Shown: piece by piece, positions 17,402-27,892 of the stretch | Layout of the letters: each line of letters starts with the position of its first letter | How positions within the stretch are numbered: position 1 is the first letter of the stretch | Assembly: GCA_029260115.1 (NCBI GenBank) | Contig: JAJDDW010000013.1 | Location: 24,262-88,261, forward strand | Origin: Phycisphaerae bacterium | GTDB lineage: Bacteria; Planctomycetota; Phycisphaerae; UBA1845 | DNA length: 64,000 nt | Reading direction: 5' to 3' | Position numbers and translations under genes: made by a program | Notes under the pieces: model-generated | Databases searched by the model: none | What the model was told of the DNA's origin: nothing | The model's input: only the letters and a program-made list of their open reading frames with translations

Positions 17402-18493
17402 ATGTCAAGTATTCCTACAACACGGAGACCCGGCAGTAATTCTAAAAGTAGTTCACCCAGCGGTAGTTTTAATACCGACGCGGGCGATCAAGATAGTGGG
17501 ACTAACGCCATGACGATGTTGACGATGGTAGCTGCGATTAATCGCGCGATGGATGACGCCTTGAGAACCGATGATTCTGTCGTGCTGTTAGGGCAAGACA
17601 TCGGCGTAGACGAAGGCGTGTTTCGCGCGACGGCTGATCTGTTAGCACACTATGGTGATAAGCGGGTGATCGATACGCCGCTGGCTGAGGGTGCGATCAT
17701 CGGTGGTGCGATTGGTATGGCACTATATGGGCTAAAGCCCGTTGCTGAGATGCAGTTCTCGGGGTTTGCCTATCAGGGCTTTCATCAGGTAGAGCAGCAT
17801 ATGTCTCGCTTTCGTAATCGTACACGCGGCCGATACGGCGTGCCGATGGTGATTCGCATGCCTTATGGCGGCGGTATTCGTGCGGTCGAGCATCATAGTG
17901 AAAGTCGAGAAGCCTATTATGCTCATACCCCAGGCATTATCACAGTTATCCCCTCGACACCGCGAAATGCGCGGGCCTTGTTGCTGGAATCGATACGCCA
18001 TCCTGACCCTGTCATCTTCTATGAACCTAAGCAATTATACCGAGCTTTTAAGGAGGAGGTGCCAGACGAGCCGGAGTATATGCCGCTAGGCAAAGCTCAT
18101 GTGGCTCGTGAAGGCAGCGACCTTTCCATTATTTCATATGGGGCCATGATGCGACCTTGTCTTGAAGCGGCTGAGGATATTGCTGAAGCAGATGGGGCTT
18201 CTATTGAAGTGATCGATTTGCTTACGGTATCTCCCCTGGATACGGAAACGATTATCCAATCGGTCGAAAAAACTGGTCGGGCGATCGTTGTTCATGAGGG
18301 GCCTCGCAATTGTGGTATTGGTTCAGAAGTTGTGGCCCGGATTGTGGAACGGTCTTTGGACCATCTGGAGGCACCGATTCGCCGAATTACTGGATTTGAC
18401 GTACAATTCCCTTACTTCGCGCGAGAGCGGGCTTTTTTGCCGAATGCAGATCGCATCGCTCATGGTGCCCGCGAAGTGTTGGCGTTCGAGTAA
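17402..18493 (+). CDS. pdhB: pyruvate dehydrogenase E1 component, beta subunit
   Basis: Partner of pdhA in the alpha2beta2 E1 enzyme. The conserved region starts at residue ~37 (MTMLTMVAAINRAMDDAL) and contains LGQDIGVDEGVFRAT and the C-terminal transketolase domain (EGPRNCGIGSEV). The first ~36 residues are a Ser/Pro/Gly-rich tail absent from typical E1 beta proteins. The start may instead be the internal ATG at 17510, though neither site has a strong ribosome-binding site. It begins 3 bp after pdhA, so it is co-transcribed. Confidence 0.87.
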   Translation: MSSIPTTRRPGSNSKSSSPSGSFNTDAGDQDSGTNAMTMLTMVAAINRAMDDALRTDDSVVLLGQDIGVDEGVFRATADLLAHYGDKRVIDTPLAEGAIIGGAIGMALYGLKPVAEMQFSGFAYQGFHQVEQHMSRFRNRTRGRYGVPMVIRMPYGGGIRAVEHHSESREAYYAHTPGIITVIPSTPRNARALLLESIRHPDPVIFYEPKQLYRAFKEEVPDEPEYMPLGKAHVAREGSDLSIISYGAMMRPCLEAAEDIAEADGASIEVIDLLTVSPLDTETIIQSVEKTGRAIVVHEGPRNCGIGSEVVARIVERSLDHLEAPIRRITGFDVQFPYFARERAFLPNADRIAHGAREVLAFE

Positions 18494-18593
18494 GCTCGCT
18501 TACTGTCGTATAGGCAATGGTTATGCCTACGACGGTTTTAGGGGCAGACGTACTTTCTAATTGCTTTTGGCTACCACCCTTGGAGTTAAGTTG

Positions 18594-19889
18594 ATGTCTA
18601 AGGAATTCGCTCTTCCTGATCTTGGTGAAGGTATTGCGGAGGCGCAGATCATTCGCGTGCTTGTAAACGTGGGTGAATCTATCGCCGAAGATCAGTATCT
18701 CATGGAGGTTGAAACCGACAAAGCTGCGGTCGAGATACCTTCCCCTTATTCCGGCAAAGTGTTGCAAGTACATGTGAAAGATGGGCAGACAGTCAACGTC
18801 GGCGACGTGGTTGTTACCTTTGAAGATAGCGGCGCGGCCACACCAGCTGCGGCTACCCCAGCTAAAGCCCATAAAGCTGCGCCATCCGCGTCTCCGGTTG
18901 CTACGACTACGACTACGGCTGCGTCTTCGACGTCGACTGCGAATAGTGCGCCGCGAAGGACGACATCTGCCGCAGCCCCAGCCGTACGAAAATTCGCGCG
19001 TGAGCAGGGTATTGATCTGGATAGCATTACGGGCAGTGGGGCTGGCGGACGCATTACTAAATCTGATGTAGAAAACGCTATTTCCAGTGGCGGGGCGTCG
19101 TCGCCATCGGGAGCTTCGTCCGCGCCGTCCATGTCGCGTGCCGCGGCTGCGCCGGCTGGTATTCCGGCGGGTGAGGCTGGCAGTGATAGCTGGGGAAAGA
19201 CTTGTCGCGTTCCGATGAGTCAGATTCGCAAAACTATTGCCAAGCAGATGTCACGTTCAGCGTTTACAGCTGTCCATGTGACACACTGTGACGATATTGA
19301 TATTACTGAGCTAGACCACATACGGCGTGATCTTAACGAAGCTACGGGTGACGATCCTAAGTTGACGTTGATGGCCTTTGTGATTCGTGCGGTTTGTTTG
19401 GGTCTGAAAAAACATCCGATCTTTAATGCCTCGTTAGATGAAGACCTCGGCACGGTGATTTACAAGGAATATGTGAATATCGGGATTGCGGTCGATACGG
19501 AGCGCGGTCTGGTGGTTCCTGTGATGCGAAATGCGGACCAGCTCTCGCTGCGCGGTATCGCCCATGAACTACGCTTGTTAGCAGATCGCATTCGAGATAA
19601 TAAATTTGCGATTGAAGATTTACGTGGCGGTACGTTTACGATTACCAATGTTGGCGCGTTGGGTGGCACGGTGAGTACGCCGATTATTAACTATCCTGAA
19701 GTCGCGATTTTAGGGCTTGGCCGTTCGCGTAAGGTGCCGGTTATTGATGACGGCGAGTTGGCGGAGTCGCTGCAGTTGCCCATGAATCTTTCATTTGACC
19801 ATCGAGTGACTGACGGTGCGAACGCCGCGCGATTTGCTGGTGATATTATCAGCTACTTGAATACGCCTGCTAGATTTATGCTGGATTGA
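18594..19889 (+). CDS. pdhC: dihydrolipoamide acetyltransferase (PDH E2)
   Basis: Core subunit of the PDH complex; transfers acetyl from the lipoyl arm to CoA. The 431 residues carry a single lipoyl domain (Lys43 in VETDKAAVEIP), an Ala/Thr/Ser/Pro linker, a peripheral subunit-binding domain (~131-160, VRKFAREQGIDLDSITGSG), a second linker, and the catalytic domain ending with the active-site signature SFDHRVTDGANAARF. The ATG at 18594 (TTGGAGT upstream) fits the family N-terminus MSKEFALPDLGEG better than the in-frame start at 18561. One lipoyl domain suggests a simple complex. Confidence 0.92.
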   Translation: MSKEFALPDLGEGIAEAQIIRVLVNVGESIAEDQYLMEVETDKAAVEIPSPYSGKVLQVHVKDGQTVNVGDVVVTFEDSGAATPAAATPAKAHKAAPSASPVATTTTTAASSTSTANSAPRRTTSAAAPAVRKFAREQGIDLDSITGSGAGGRITKSDVENAISSGGASSPSGASSAPSMSRAAAAPAGIPAGEAGSDSWGKTCRVPMSQIRKTIAKQMSRSAFTAVHVTHCDDIDITELDHIRRDLNEATGDDPKLTLMAFVIRAVCLGLKKHPIFNASLDEDLGTVIYKEYVNIGIAVDTERGLVVPVMRNADQLSLRGIAHELRLLADRIRDNKFAIEDLRGGTFTITNVGALGGTVSTPIINYPEVAILGLGRSRKVPVIDDGELAESLQLPMNLSFDHRVTDGANAARFAGDIISYLNTPARFMLD

Positions 19890-20000
19890 TTTTATACCCG
19901 GCGAAAACCGTGACAGATTGTTTTGAAGTGGCTGATGCATTTGTAGGATTGAAATTGCAATTTATTTCACATGTCTCAATAGTAGGCAAGGGAACCTAAC

Positions 20001-21392
20001 ATGGTTGTAGGTGAGTTCACGCAGGAGACGGATCTTCTTGTCATTGGTGGAGGACCGGGCGGCTATCATGCTGCTTTTGGGGCGGCACAGCATGGTATAT
20101 CAACGACCCTTGTAGAGCGGATGCCCGTGCTCGGTGGCGTCTGTCTGCAACGTGGCTGCATTCCCTCAAAGACCTATTTGTCCATCGTGGAGCTTATTCA
20201 CGCCGCAGCCAGTGCCAAAGAGAAGGGTATTGATTTTGGCAAGCCCAAGATCGATGTGGATGCAATTCGCGCGTATAAAGAAAGTGTCATTGATAAACTC
20301 TCGGTCGGGCTAGCTAGTCAGTGCAAAAAGTTTGGCGTAGAGCGAGTGAAAGGCACGGCGGAGTTTGAAGATGGCAAGCATGTTGTCATTAAAGATGGCG
20401 ATATTGCCCGCGTGAAGTTTCGCCGGGCTATCATTGCGACAGGCTCGCGGGCGATTCGTCTGCGTGACATTCAAATTGATTCGCCTCGTGTGCTTACCGC
20501 GCGCACGGCACTAGATATGAAAGATATTCCCAAGACGCTTGCGGTGATAGGCGGAGGGTATATTGGTTTAGAATTAGGTCAGGTATACGCGGGGCTTGGC
20601 TCAAAGGTAACTGTCATCGAGATGACACCGACGCTGCTACCTGGCGCGGACCGTGATTTATGTCGTCCCTTGTTCAAGCGGCTCGAATCTGAGTTTGTCG
20701 AAATATGCCTAGAGACTCGGGTCGTTAGCATGAAAGAGACGAAAGACTCGATCACGTTGGGGATTGAGGGCAAGAATGTGCCTAAATCCAAAAAATTCGA
20801 CAAGGTATTGGTGGCTGTGGGACGCGTGCCAAACTCGGGGGATTTGGGATTGGATAAAGTCGGCGTGCAGGTCGACGAGCGGGGTTTCATTCAAGTTGAC
20901 GCAGGTTTTGCAACAACCTCGCCTAAAATATTCGCCATTGGTGACGTCATCGGCAATCCCATGTTGGCCCACAAAGCGCTGCACGAAGGTATGATTTTGG
21001 CTGATAGGCTCGCTGGTAAAGACGTAGTTTTTGAACCACGAGCGATCCCAGCCGTTGTATTTACTGATCCCGAAATAGCCTGGGCAGGGGTGACAGAAGC
21101 AGAGGCAAAGGCGCAGGGTCTGGACTATGCCATCAAGAAAATGCCTTGGTCAGCTTCGGGCAGGGCGGTCGCTTTAGGGCGAACCGATGGGCTGACTAAG
21201 ATGATATACGACAAGACATCGGGCCGGCTGCTGGGCGTGGGGATTAGTGGTATTCATGCCGGCGAAATGATTGCGGAAGCGGTGCTGGCTTTGGAAATGG
21301 GCGCGGTTGGACACGACATTGCATCTACCGTTCACCCACATCCTACGCTCTCGGAGATGATGAGCGAAGTGGCGCATATGATTGATGCGTAA
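20001..21392 (+). CDS. lpdA: dihydrolipoyl dehydrogenase (E3)
   Basis: An FAD/NAD flavoprotein that reoxidises dihydrolipoamide. The 463 residues show the FAD loop VIGGGPGGYHAA, a redox-active disulfide with Cys48 and Cys53 (GGVCLQRGCIPSK), the NAD loop AVIGGGYIGLELGQ, the second FAD motif FAIGDVIGNPMLAHKA, and the C-terminal His-Glu pair (HPHPTLSE). It is the last gene of the PDH operon, 111 bp after E2. An AAGGGAACC stretch precedes the ATG. It probably also serves other lipoyl enzymes such as the glycine cleavage system. Confidence 0.93.
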   Translation: MVVGEFTQETDLLVIGGGPGGYHAAFGAAQHGISTTLVERMPVLGGVCLQRGCIPSKTYLSIVELIHAAASAKEKGIDFGKPKIDVDAIRAYKESVIDKLSVGLASQCKKFGVERVKGTAEFEDGKHVVIKDGDIARVKFRRAIIATGSRAIRLRDIQIDSPRVLTARTALDMKDIPKTLAVIGGGYIGLELGQVYAGLGSKVTVIEMTPTLLPGADRDLCRPLFKRLESEFVEICLETRVVSMKETKDSITLGIEGKNVPKSKKFDKVLVAVGRVPNSGDLGLDKVGVQVDERGFIQVDAGFATTSPKIFAIGDVIGNPMLAHKALHEGMILADRLAGKDVVFEPRAIPAVVFTDPEIAWAGVTEAEAKAQGLDYAIKKMPWSASGRAVALGRTDGLTKMIYDKTSGRLLGVGISGIHAGEMIAEAVLALEMGAVGHDIASTVHPHPTLSEMMSEVAHMIDA

Positions 21393-21409
21393 TGAAAAAC
21401 TTTCGCAGG

Positions 21410-21438
21410 CGCGCTAGGGGGTAGCGCGTACGGTTTTT
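21410..21438 (+). terminator. probable terminator after the PDH operon
   Basis: Arms CGCGCTA (21410-21416) and TAGCGCG (21422-21428) enclose GGGGG, followed by TACGG and TTTTT. It lies 18 bp after the lpdA stop and before tilS. Confidence 0.55.
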
Positions 21439-21459
21439 GATCCACGGGGGATACGTGAT

Positions 21460-22905
21460 ATGCTCAAGGCCATCGCTCACGAATTGGCTACTCATCTGTC
21501 GATCGCTGCGGATAGCCGCATCGTAGTCGGTGTGTCTGGCGGCCCTGATTCCATCGCGCTGTTGCATCTGCTTTATTCGCTCAATCAACGGTCTGGCTGG
21601 CAACTAAAGCTTCACATTGCCCATCTCAACCATCAATTACGTCCTGAAGAAGCTGAGGCAGATGCTGCTTTTGTGCAGGGCGTCGCCGACGATTATAGCC
21701 TGCCCTGTTCCATCGATCAGCGAGACATCGCTTCGCTCTCCGCGCCGACCACGGCGGGTCTCGAGGAGGTTGGTCGTCATGCACGCTATGCGTTTTTTGA
21801 AAGAGTGTGTTTAAAAGTCGGTGCCAAAATAGTGGCAGTTGGCCATCATGCAGACGACAACGCCGAAACTATTTTGCATCGCATCTTGCGTGGTACAGGT
21901 TTGCGCGGATTGGCTGGCATCCCAGCCAAACGACCGCTACATTTTGATAGCGAGATAAACTTGGTGCGTCCGCTACTGCGTGTTACACGAAAAGCCATAT
22001 GCGAATATCTCAGTGATGCGGGTGTGGCTTATCGTGAGGATAAGAGTAACGAGTCCAATGAACCGATGCGCAACCGCATGCGTAATGTGATATTGCCACA
22101 AGTTGAAAGCCAAGTTAATCCGCAAGTTCGCGATGCGCTCACGCGGCTTGGGGAGCAGGCGCAATGGTTAGAAGAATATCTGAGTGAAACGGTGCAGCGC
22201 ACGTTTGAAACGTTGGTCATTGCCCGGACCGATCAGGAATTGATTCTAAATGGCGAAGTCGTCGCTCGAAAAAGCCGGATCGTGCAGACAGAGTTGGTCC
22301 GCTTAGCTTATCGATCATTTGGCTTAGGCGAACAAAACTTATCCTTTGTGAACCTGGTGGCTGCCGTCGATTTAATTGGTGATTCAACCAGCGGTAAGCA
22401 CGTACAATTGCCGGGCGGTATGGAAATTGAGAAGCGGTATAAGCAGCTCGTGTTTTCATTTCCGTCGGACGAGCCGCGTGAAGCTATTTCACCGGAAATA
22501 GCCGTGCATGTGCCGGGGAAGACTACGCTACCCATTCGGCGATTAGTCATTGATTGTACGATCGAGGATGTTGTGGCAGCTGATATTCGCAAGTTGCGCG
22601 ACAAAGCTAGCCCTTTGGAGGAGTATGTTGATTTCGATGCCGTTCGGTTGCCGTTGGTGGTTAGGCCACGCCGTTCGGGAGAGCGGTTTTTTCCGTTGGG
22701 GGCACCGGGAACAAAAAAACTATCCGACTTTCTGGCCGATGCCAAGGTAAAGCCACTTGCCCGACAGCAGGTCGCTGTGCTGTGCGACCATCTCGGTCCT
22801 ATTTGGATTATTGGCTATCGCATTGACGATCGTGTCAAGATAACGTCACTGACACGCCGCGTGTTGCATCTTCAAGCTCGTCCTTTTGAGTCGATTCAGC
22901 CATAG
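21460..22905 (+). CDS. tilS: tRNA(Ile)-lysidine synthase
   Basis: Attaches lysine to C34 of tRNA-Ile(CAU) so that it reads AUA codons; essential in most bacteria. The ATP pyrophosphatase loop is SGGPDS at 26-31. The N-terminal domain carries the family motif LRGTGLRGLAGIP after HHADDNAETILHRIL, and the C-terminal domain contains RRSGERFFPLGAPGTKKLSDF. At 481 residues it is the full long form with the C-terminal tRNA-binding part. Its last base overlaps the next gene's GTG, so the pair is coupled. Confidence 0.93.
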   Translation: MLKAIAHELATHLSIAADSRIVVGVSGGPDSIALLHLLYSLNQRSGWQLKLHIAHLNHQLRPEEAEADAAFVQGVADDYSLPCSIDQRDIASLSAPTTAGLEEVGRHARYAFFERVCLKVGAKIVAVGHHADDNAETILHRILRGTGLRGLAGIPAKRPLHFDSEINLVRPLLRVTRKAICEYLSDAGVAYREDKSNESNEPMRNRMRNVILPQVESQVNPQVRDALTRLGEQAQWLEEYLSETVQRTFETLVIARTDQELILNGEVVARKSRIVQTELVRLAYRSFGLGEQNLSFVNLVAAVDLIGDSTSGKHVQLPGGMEIEKRYKQLVFSFPSDEPREAISPEIAVHVPGKTTLPIRRLVIDCTIEDVVAADIRKLRDKASPLEEYVDFDAVRLPLVVRPRRSGERFFPLGAPGTKKLSDFLADAKVKPLARQQVAVLCDHLGPIWIIGYRIDDRVKITSLTRRVLHLQARPFESIQP

Positions 22906-24179
22906 TGATTTCGCAAGCCATTCAGCCAGGATCAGTTAATCGTTATAAGGCGATGTCGAAGGGGTGTTGGCTAGTTTTTGCGGTGGCCTTGTTGTTGCGC
23001 GCTGGTTGGGGCATGTGGCGCATGGCGCATGACCAGGGAGACGTGTCGTTAGAGTTTCCCGACGAGCAGCAGTATTGGCGGATGGCTACTTCGTTCGCTC
23101 AGGGAGATGGGTTGCGTGATGAGTTTGGCTTTCGGGCTACGCGCATGCCGTTGTATCCGGGGATGTTATCAATTTTTACGCAGATGCCGTCTGGTATTTT
23201 ATTGGCGAAAGTTAGTCATTGGTTGTTCGGCGCGGGCGCAGCTATGCTGGTCGCGATGCTAGGACGCCAACTGTTTTCGCCGGCGGTAGGCATCGTCGCA
23301 GGATTGTTGGTAGCATTCGATCCTTTCCTCATATTTTTCTCGTCACTGCTATTAACGGAAACGTTATTTATTCTTGTGTCGATAGCGCTTTATCTATGCA
23401 TGCGTCCAATGATGATGTGTAAGCCGGTCGATCAAGGTTGGTCGAATTGGCTCGTCGTTGGGTTGATGTCGGCCGTGTGCGTTTACGTACGGGAGTCGTG
23501 CCTTGGCCTGGTGATGTTAATGTGGCTGTGGCTTGTGTTTTGTGCCAAGGCGCGGACGCGGGCCATCGGTGGCGCGGCGTTGGCTATGCTGGTGGTAGTT
23601 GTGGCATTATGGCCTTGGGCGGCGCGGAATAGTCGGGTCGCTGGCGAATGGTGCTGGCTGACTCATCGCGGCGGTGTTTCGCTTTATGATGGCGTTGGGC
23701 CTCAGGCGGATGGTAGCAGCGATTTGGGCGATGTTCAGATGATGTCAGAAGTGCGTGATTTGGACGAAACTGCGTGGAATCGCTGGTTCATGACGGCTTC
23801 GTGGGAGTCTATGCGTCATGATCCGGCCCGCATTGTAAAATTAGCTGGGGTAAAATTATTACGCCTGTGGAATCCGCTTCCCAATGTCGAAACTTATCAA
23901 TCTTCGGCTGTGCGGGCGATTTCGGCGATCTGGACGATACCGATTTATGGATTTGCCCTTGTCGGGGCATGGCGGTTGTCGAGAATAGGGGGCAGCGGCA
24001 AATGGCGCATCACGGTTTGGCTGCTCTTGCCCGTGATATATATCAGCGGGGTGCATTGTTTGTTTGTAGGCAGCGTCAGATATCGTTTGCCAGCGATGCC
24101 TATGCTAGAGTTATTAGCGGCGTGGGCTGTGGTCTGGCTATGGGAGCGGCGGTTGGTACATAGAACTAAATCATCATGA
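22905..24179 (+). CDS. GT-C type membrane glycosyltransferase (ArnT/PMT-like)
   Basis: A 424-residue protein with about 10 hydrophobic segments. The first periplasmic loop carries the acidic pair expected in lipid-linked-sugar transferases of the GT-C fold (FPDEQQYWRMA), followed by TRMPLYPG. These enzymes use polyprenyl-phosphate sugars to glycosylate lipids or proteins on the outer face of the inner membrane. The donor and acceptor are unknown. The GTG start overlaps the tilS stop by one base (an internal ATG at 22953 is an alternative). The stop overlaps the AsmA-like gene start (ATGA). Confidence 0.75.
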   Translation: MISQAIQPGSVNRYKAMSKGCWLVFAVALLLRAGWGMWRMAHDQGDVSLEFPDEQQYWRMATSFAQGDGLRDEFGFRATRMPLYPGMLSIFTQMPSGILLAKVSHWLFGAGAAMLVAMLGRQLFSPAVGIVAGLLVAFDPFLIFFSSLLLTETLFILVSIALYLCMRPMMMCKPVDQGWSNWLVVGLMSAVCVYVRESCLGLVMLMWLWLVFCAKARTRAIGGAALAMLVVVVALWPWAARNSRVAGEWCWLTHRGGVSLYDGVGPQADGSSDLGDVQMMSEVRDLDETAWNRWFMTASWESMRHDPARIVKLAGVKLLRLWNPLPNVETYQSSAVRAISAIWTIPIYGFALVGAWRLSRIGGSGKWRITVWLLLPVIYISGVHCLFVGSVRYRLPAMPMLELLAAWAVVWLWERRLVHRTKSS

Positions 24180-27100
24180 GCAAGCGTATGGCATCATCAC
24201 GCAGTTCAAGCGAAAGTCCTCGCGCTCGTCGGGGCCTGCCGAGGTGGGCGTACGTCGTGATGTTTGCCGTTGGTATTTGCGTCGGTATTGGTTTTGTGCT
24301 GTCTTTGGTATTAAACGAAGAGCAAATGCGGTTCGCAGCCCAGTCTTATCTGCAACGACATATCAACGCTAACGTAACTATCGAAAAGGCTACCTTCTCG
24401 TGGTTCGACGATTTGCGATTGCAAAATGTTCAAATTCACGCGGCGCCGTCTAAGGATGAAACGGCTAACGCTGAAACAAATAAGCCCGGGCCACCCATCT
24501 TTGCGTGCCGTGAACTCATCGTGACGCCCGATTTTATGTCCATGCTCAAAGGCGACTTACGCATTAAGACAATTTTAGCTGTTGAGCCTACGTGTACTAT
24601 CGTGCGTGACGCGGAAACGGGTAAGACAAATTTGGGCACGCTCGTTTGGATGGGTGTAGGAGAGTCAAGCGACGAATGGCAAGACCCCCCATCGATGGAA
24701 TTGCGCAAGTCGCGCGTGGTTGTCGTGCAGCAGCGCGACGGGGAAGACACCTTGGTCGAGCAGATAGATTTGGAAGTTCGGGGAAAGCTTTCGGCTCAAG
24801 ACAACAAGTTTTATGACGTGGTATGGCAGCGATTGGGTGATGTGCCGGTTAGCGGCCATTCGCAGCTTGATTTGACCACCGGGCGGGCGCGTAATATTGA
24901 GGGTGGCTTACCTTGGATGTCTGTCGAGACCGTGATGATCGCTGTCAACGCGAAGTACGACACTGTTGGCGTATGGTCGGACCTTCTTGGATTAAGCGGG
25001 ACGGTTCGGATTAAAGACTACGACTTTGGCCAAGGCGAGAAGGACGATCATCCACGTTCCGCGACGATTGAATTGGACGGCGCTCGTTTGTCCGTGCCGA
25101 TTAACGCGGAAGAGGAGAAGGTCGACTCTGATCAACGATACTTACGATTTGAAAAAGTGCAGGGTTTCGTCGAACTATCAGCGGAGCAGGTACACGCGGA
25201 GTTTGACGGTAGGTTTCATGGTAGCCCTTGCCATGCTGTTTTCACGTTGCGCAGTGGCGGCAAGGAATTAAATTCGTTGGATGACGTGGACCTTGAGGTG
25301 CAGTTAAGTGTCTCGAACCTGTCGCTTCCTACAGCCGTCCCTGAATTGAACATGTATGAATCTCGCTTTGTGGCACGTTGGCCTAAATTGGCTAAGTTTT
25401 ACCGCGATTTTGATCCGCATGGCCTGCTTGATATTGAATTTGACGCTAGCAAGATCGCTGGTCCAGACGAACCACTGCGTGTTAAGAGAATGATTGTCAA
25501 AGCAGTTGATGCCGATGCGAGTTGGCGAGGATTTCCTTACCGCGTGTCGAAGCTCGTGGGGAATATCGACATTACGCCTAATGGCATTTCGATCAACGCA
25601 TTGCAAGGCTATCATGACGAGGGCGTGGTGACGGTGGATGGCACGCTGTCGCGATTGGGTAAAGGCGCAGCTGCGGATATTCGCATCTCAGGCGACAAAA
25701 TTACCATCGATGAAGCGTTATGCCAGGCGTTAGCCCTGAAAAATAAACCTGTGTGCCGAGATTTCGTGCCCAAGGGTGAAATACAAATTCGGACGCATTT
25801 GACCAGGCCTGAAGGCACGATCGAACAATCGGCTAAGTGGGTAGTTAGCAGCGAAGTCACGTTTGAAAATCTTTCCGCTGAGTATGTGAAGTTTCCTGTG
25901 ACTGTCGATAGTTTGTCGGGGAAAATCGTTTCTGAACCTGGGCATGTGACATTGGTAGGGTTGCAAGGCCTCGCGGGTCAGGGTCGCGTTGATGTCGCAG
26001 GTGATATGTGGTGGTCGGAAAATAAGCTCAGTCGCATGGATGTCACAGTCAATGGCTATGACATACAAATTGAGGGTGATGTGATTTCGGCCTTGCCGGA
26101 TAGTGTTCGGAGTAAGGTGGCAGCGTTTCATCCGCAGGGTTTTGTGCAGGTAGTTACGCAGTTAACCAAAAAGGAGTTCGAGCCTAAGGTCAGTCATCAT
26201 TCGTCGATAACGCTGAAGACGGTCGACATTAGACACGATCGTTTTCCGATCCCCATTGTTGAAATGACGGGTCGAATGGATGTTACAGCCACGGGGGTTA
26301 CGTTTGACTATATTCGTGGAAGCTATGGGCAAGCGTCGGTTGCGGCGTCAGGCTCGGTCGATCATTTCGCCTCGCAACCATCACCTCATGTAACAGTGCA
26401 GTGTGCTGGTCTAACGCTTGACGAGCAGCTATACGAACATCTGCCCGAAAGACTTCTCCCCTGGCTACGCGCTTGGCGCGTAGATGGGCCAATTGATTTA
26501 CAGGTGAATGTCGACGACCAGCAAGCGTCTGGTGTAACGGATACACGCATAGTGGCTAACTTAGAGGGCGTGACAGTGAGACATCCGCACTTGCCTCTTC
26601 CATTAGAGGAAGTGCAAGCGGTTATCACCATTGATAGTAATGGTGTCCATGCGTTTGGCATTTTAGCCGAGTACGGTGATGCGCGGGTGCAGGCGAGTGT
26701 CGATGTGTTACCGCAAGATCATGAAACGAATGCGACGATGTCCATGACGGTTCGTGATTTGCCGTTGGATGCTGCGACCCGAAGCATTTTTCCTGATTCG
26801 GTCGGGCAGGTATGGGATAAGCTCATGTTAGATGGCCGGGTTGATCTGCTCGTCGATCGTCTTCATTACGCGCGTCCCCAAGCCAGCGAAAAAGGTACGT
26901 GGGCGGTCCAGGGCCGCGTGGCGCTGCACGACGTCGCCAGTGAAACAGTGCTCGATCTTCAAGGCGCGGAGGGCGGCTTTACGATAGGTGGTATGCTCGT
27001 AGATGCCCAAGGAGCTACGACATTAACCGGAAATGTGAAGCTTGATACGGTGCATCTTCTAGGTCGTTCGCTTGAAAACGCGGCTTGTCCATGGTCACTG

Positions 27101-27817
27101 GTACGTGTGGCTGATGGTGATGGCCAAATTACGATTGATAGTTTTCAGGCGGAAATTTATGGCGGGTCTGCGACCGGGCAAGCGCGTTTGATGTTCGGGA
27201 AACAGCCAGCGAATTATCATGTGTCTACCGTCATGCATGGCGTCGGAATTGATTCACTGATTCAAAATAATGGGCGTGCCGATGACACTTCCAAGAAAAT
27301 GGACATCGGTGGCGTGGTAGATGCGCGGGTGCATCTTACGGGGCTAGTTGGTGACACGCGATCAAGACGCGGCGCAGGTCGTGTGGAGCTTCGCGAAGGG
27401 CATATGTACCGTCTACCGCTGGTCTTGGCGATTCTTCATGTCGTTAATCTTTCCTCGCCACAAGAAAATGCTTTTCAAGATGCGGAGGTTGACTTTTTTG
27501 TGCTGGGAAACCGTCTTGAGTTGAGCAGCGTGGTGTTGCGCGGTACGGCTATCGCGTTGATGGGGACGGGAACGGCGACGTTGCCCGATTTTGGTTTGAA
27601 CTTAAACCTCATCAATATCAGCCCGCATCAGTGGGCCAGGATTCCGGGCTTGACCGATTTTCTCGAAGGCGCATCGCGGGAGCTTGTCGAGCTTCACATT
27701 ACAGGCCCAGCGTCTCAGCCTTCTGTGACGCCGCGACCACTGCGGGGCATAAGCGAAGAGCTGAAACGCTTGTTTCAAAAGCGCAAACCCAAACCCATCC
27801 GAGCGGCGTCTTCATAA
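24176..27817 (+). CDS. AsmA/YhdP-like large periplasmic protein
   Basis: A 1213-residue protein with one N-terminal membrane helix (~25-45, YVVMFAVGICVGIGFVLSLV). A long beta-rich periplasmic region follows, with repeated GxxxxxVxGxxxxL-like strands, and the C-terminus resembles AsmA/DUF3971 repeats. Such proteins form long hydrophobic grooves spanning the periplasm that carry phospholipids to the outer membrane (the TamB/YhdP/AsmA group). The role here is inferred from topology and layout; no short diagnostic motif exists. It overlaps the preceding glycosyltransferase by 4 bases and ends 75 bp before a PopT-like gene, which supports a link to envelope lipids. Confidence 0.7.
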   Translation: MSKRMASSRSSSESPRARRGLPRWAYVVMFAVGICVGIGFVLSLVLNEEQMRFAAQSYLQRHINANVTIEKATFSWFDDLRLQNVQIHAAPSKDETANAETNKPGPPIFACRELIVTPDFMSMLKGDLRIKTILAVEPTCTIVRDAETGKTNLGTLVWMGVGESSDEWQDPPSMELRKSRVVVVQQRDGEDTLVEQIDLEVRGKLSAQDNKFYDVVWQRLGDVPVSGHSQLDLTTGRARNIEGGLPWMSVETVMIAVNAKYDTVGVWSDLLGLSGTVRIKDYDFGQGEKDDHPRSATIELDGARLSVPINAEEEKVDSDQRYLRFEKVQGFVELSAEQVHAEFDGRFHGSPCHAVFTLRSGGKELNSLDDVDLEVQLSVSNLSLPTAVPELNMYESRFVARWPKLAKFYRDFDPHGLLDIEFDASKIAGPDEPLRVKRMIVKAVDADASWRGFPYRVSKLVGNIDITPNGISINALQGYHDEGVVTVDGTLSRLGKGAAADIRISGDKITIDEALCQALALKNKPVCRDFVPKGEIQIRTHLTRPEGTIEQSAKWVVSSEVTFENLSAEYVKFPVTVDSLSGKIVSEPGHVTLVGLQGLAGQGRVDVAGDMWWSENKLSRMDVTVNGYDIQIEGDVISALPDSVRSKVAAFHPQGFVQVVTQLTKKEFEPKVSHHSSITLKTVDIRHDRFPIPIVEMTGRMDVTATGVTFDYIRGSYGQASVAASGSVDHFASQPSPHVTVQCAGLTLDEQLYEHLPERLLPWLRAWRVDGPIDLQVNVDDQQASGVTDTRIVANLEGVTVRHPHLPLPLEEVQAVITIDSNGVHAFGILAEYGDARVQASVDVLPQDHETNATMSMTVRDLPLDAATRSIFPDSVGQVWDKLMLDGRVDLLVDRLHYARPQASEKGTWAVQGRVALHDVASETVLDLQGAEGGFTIGGMLVDAQGATTLTGNVKLDTVHLLGRSLENAACPWSLVRVADGDGQITIDSFQAEIYGGSATGQARLMFGKQPANYHVSTVMHGVGIDSLIQNNGRADDTSKKMDIGGVVDARVHLTGLVGDTRSRRGAGRVELREGHMYRLPLVLAILHVVNLSSPQENAFQDAEVDFFVLGNRLELSSVVLRGTAIALMGTGTATLPDFGLNLNLINISPHQWARIPGLTDFLEGASRELVELHITGPASQPSVTPRPLRGISEELKRLFQKRKPKPIRAASS

Positions 27818-27892
27818 TCCAAGCAAGGCTACGCACGTATTCTGTCGATACCACCAGCACGAGGAAATGCTTATGATATTAGGGGATAATGC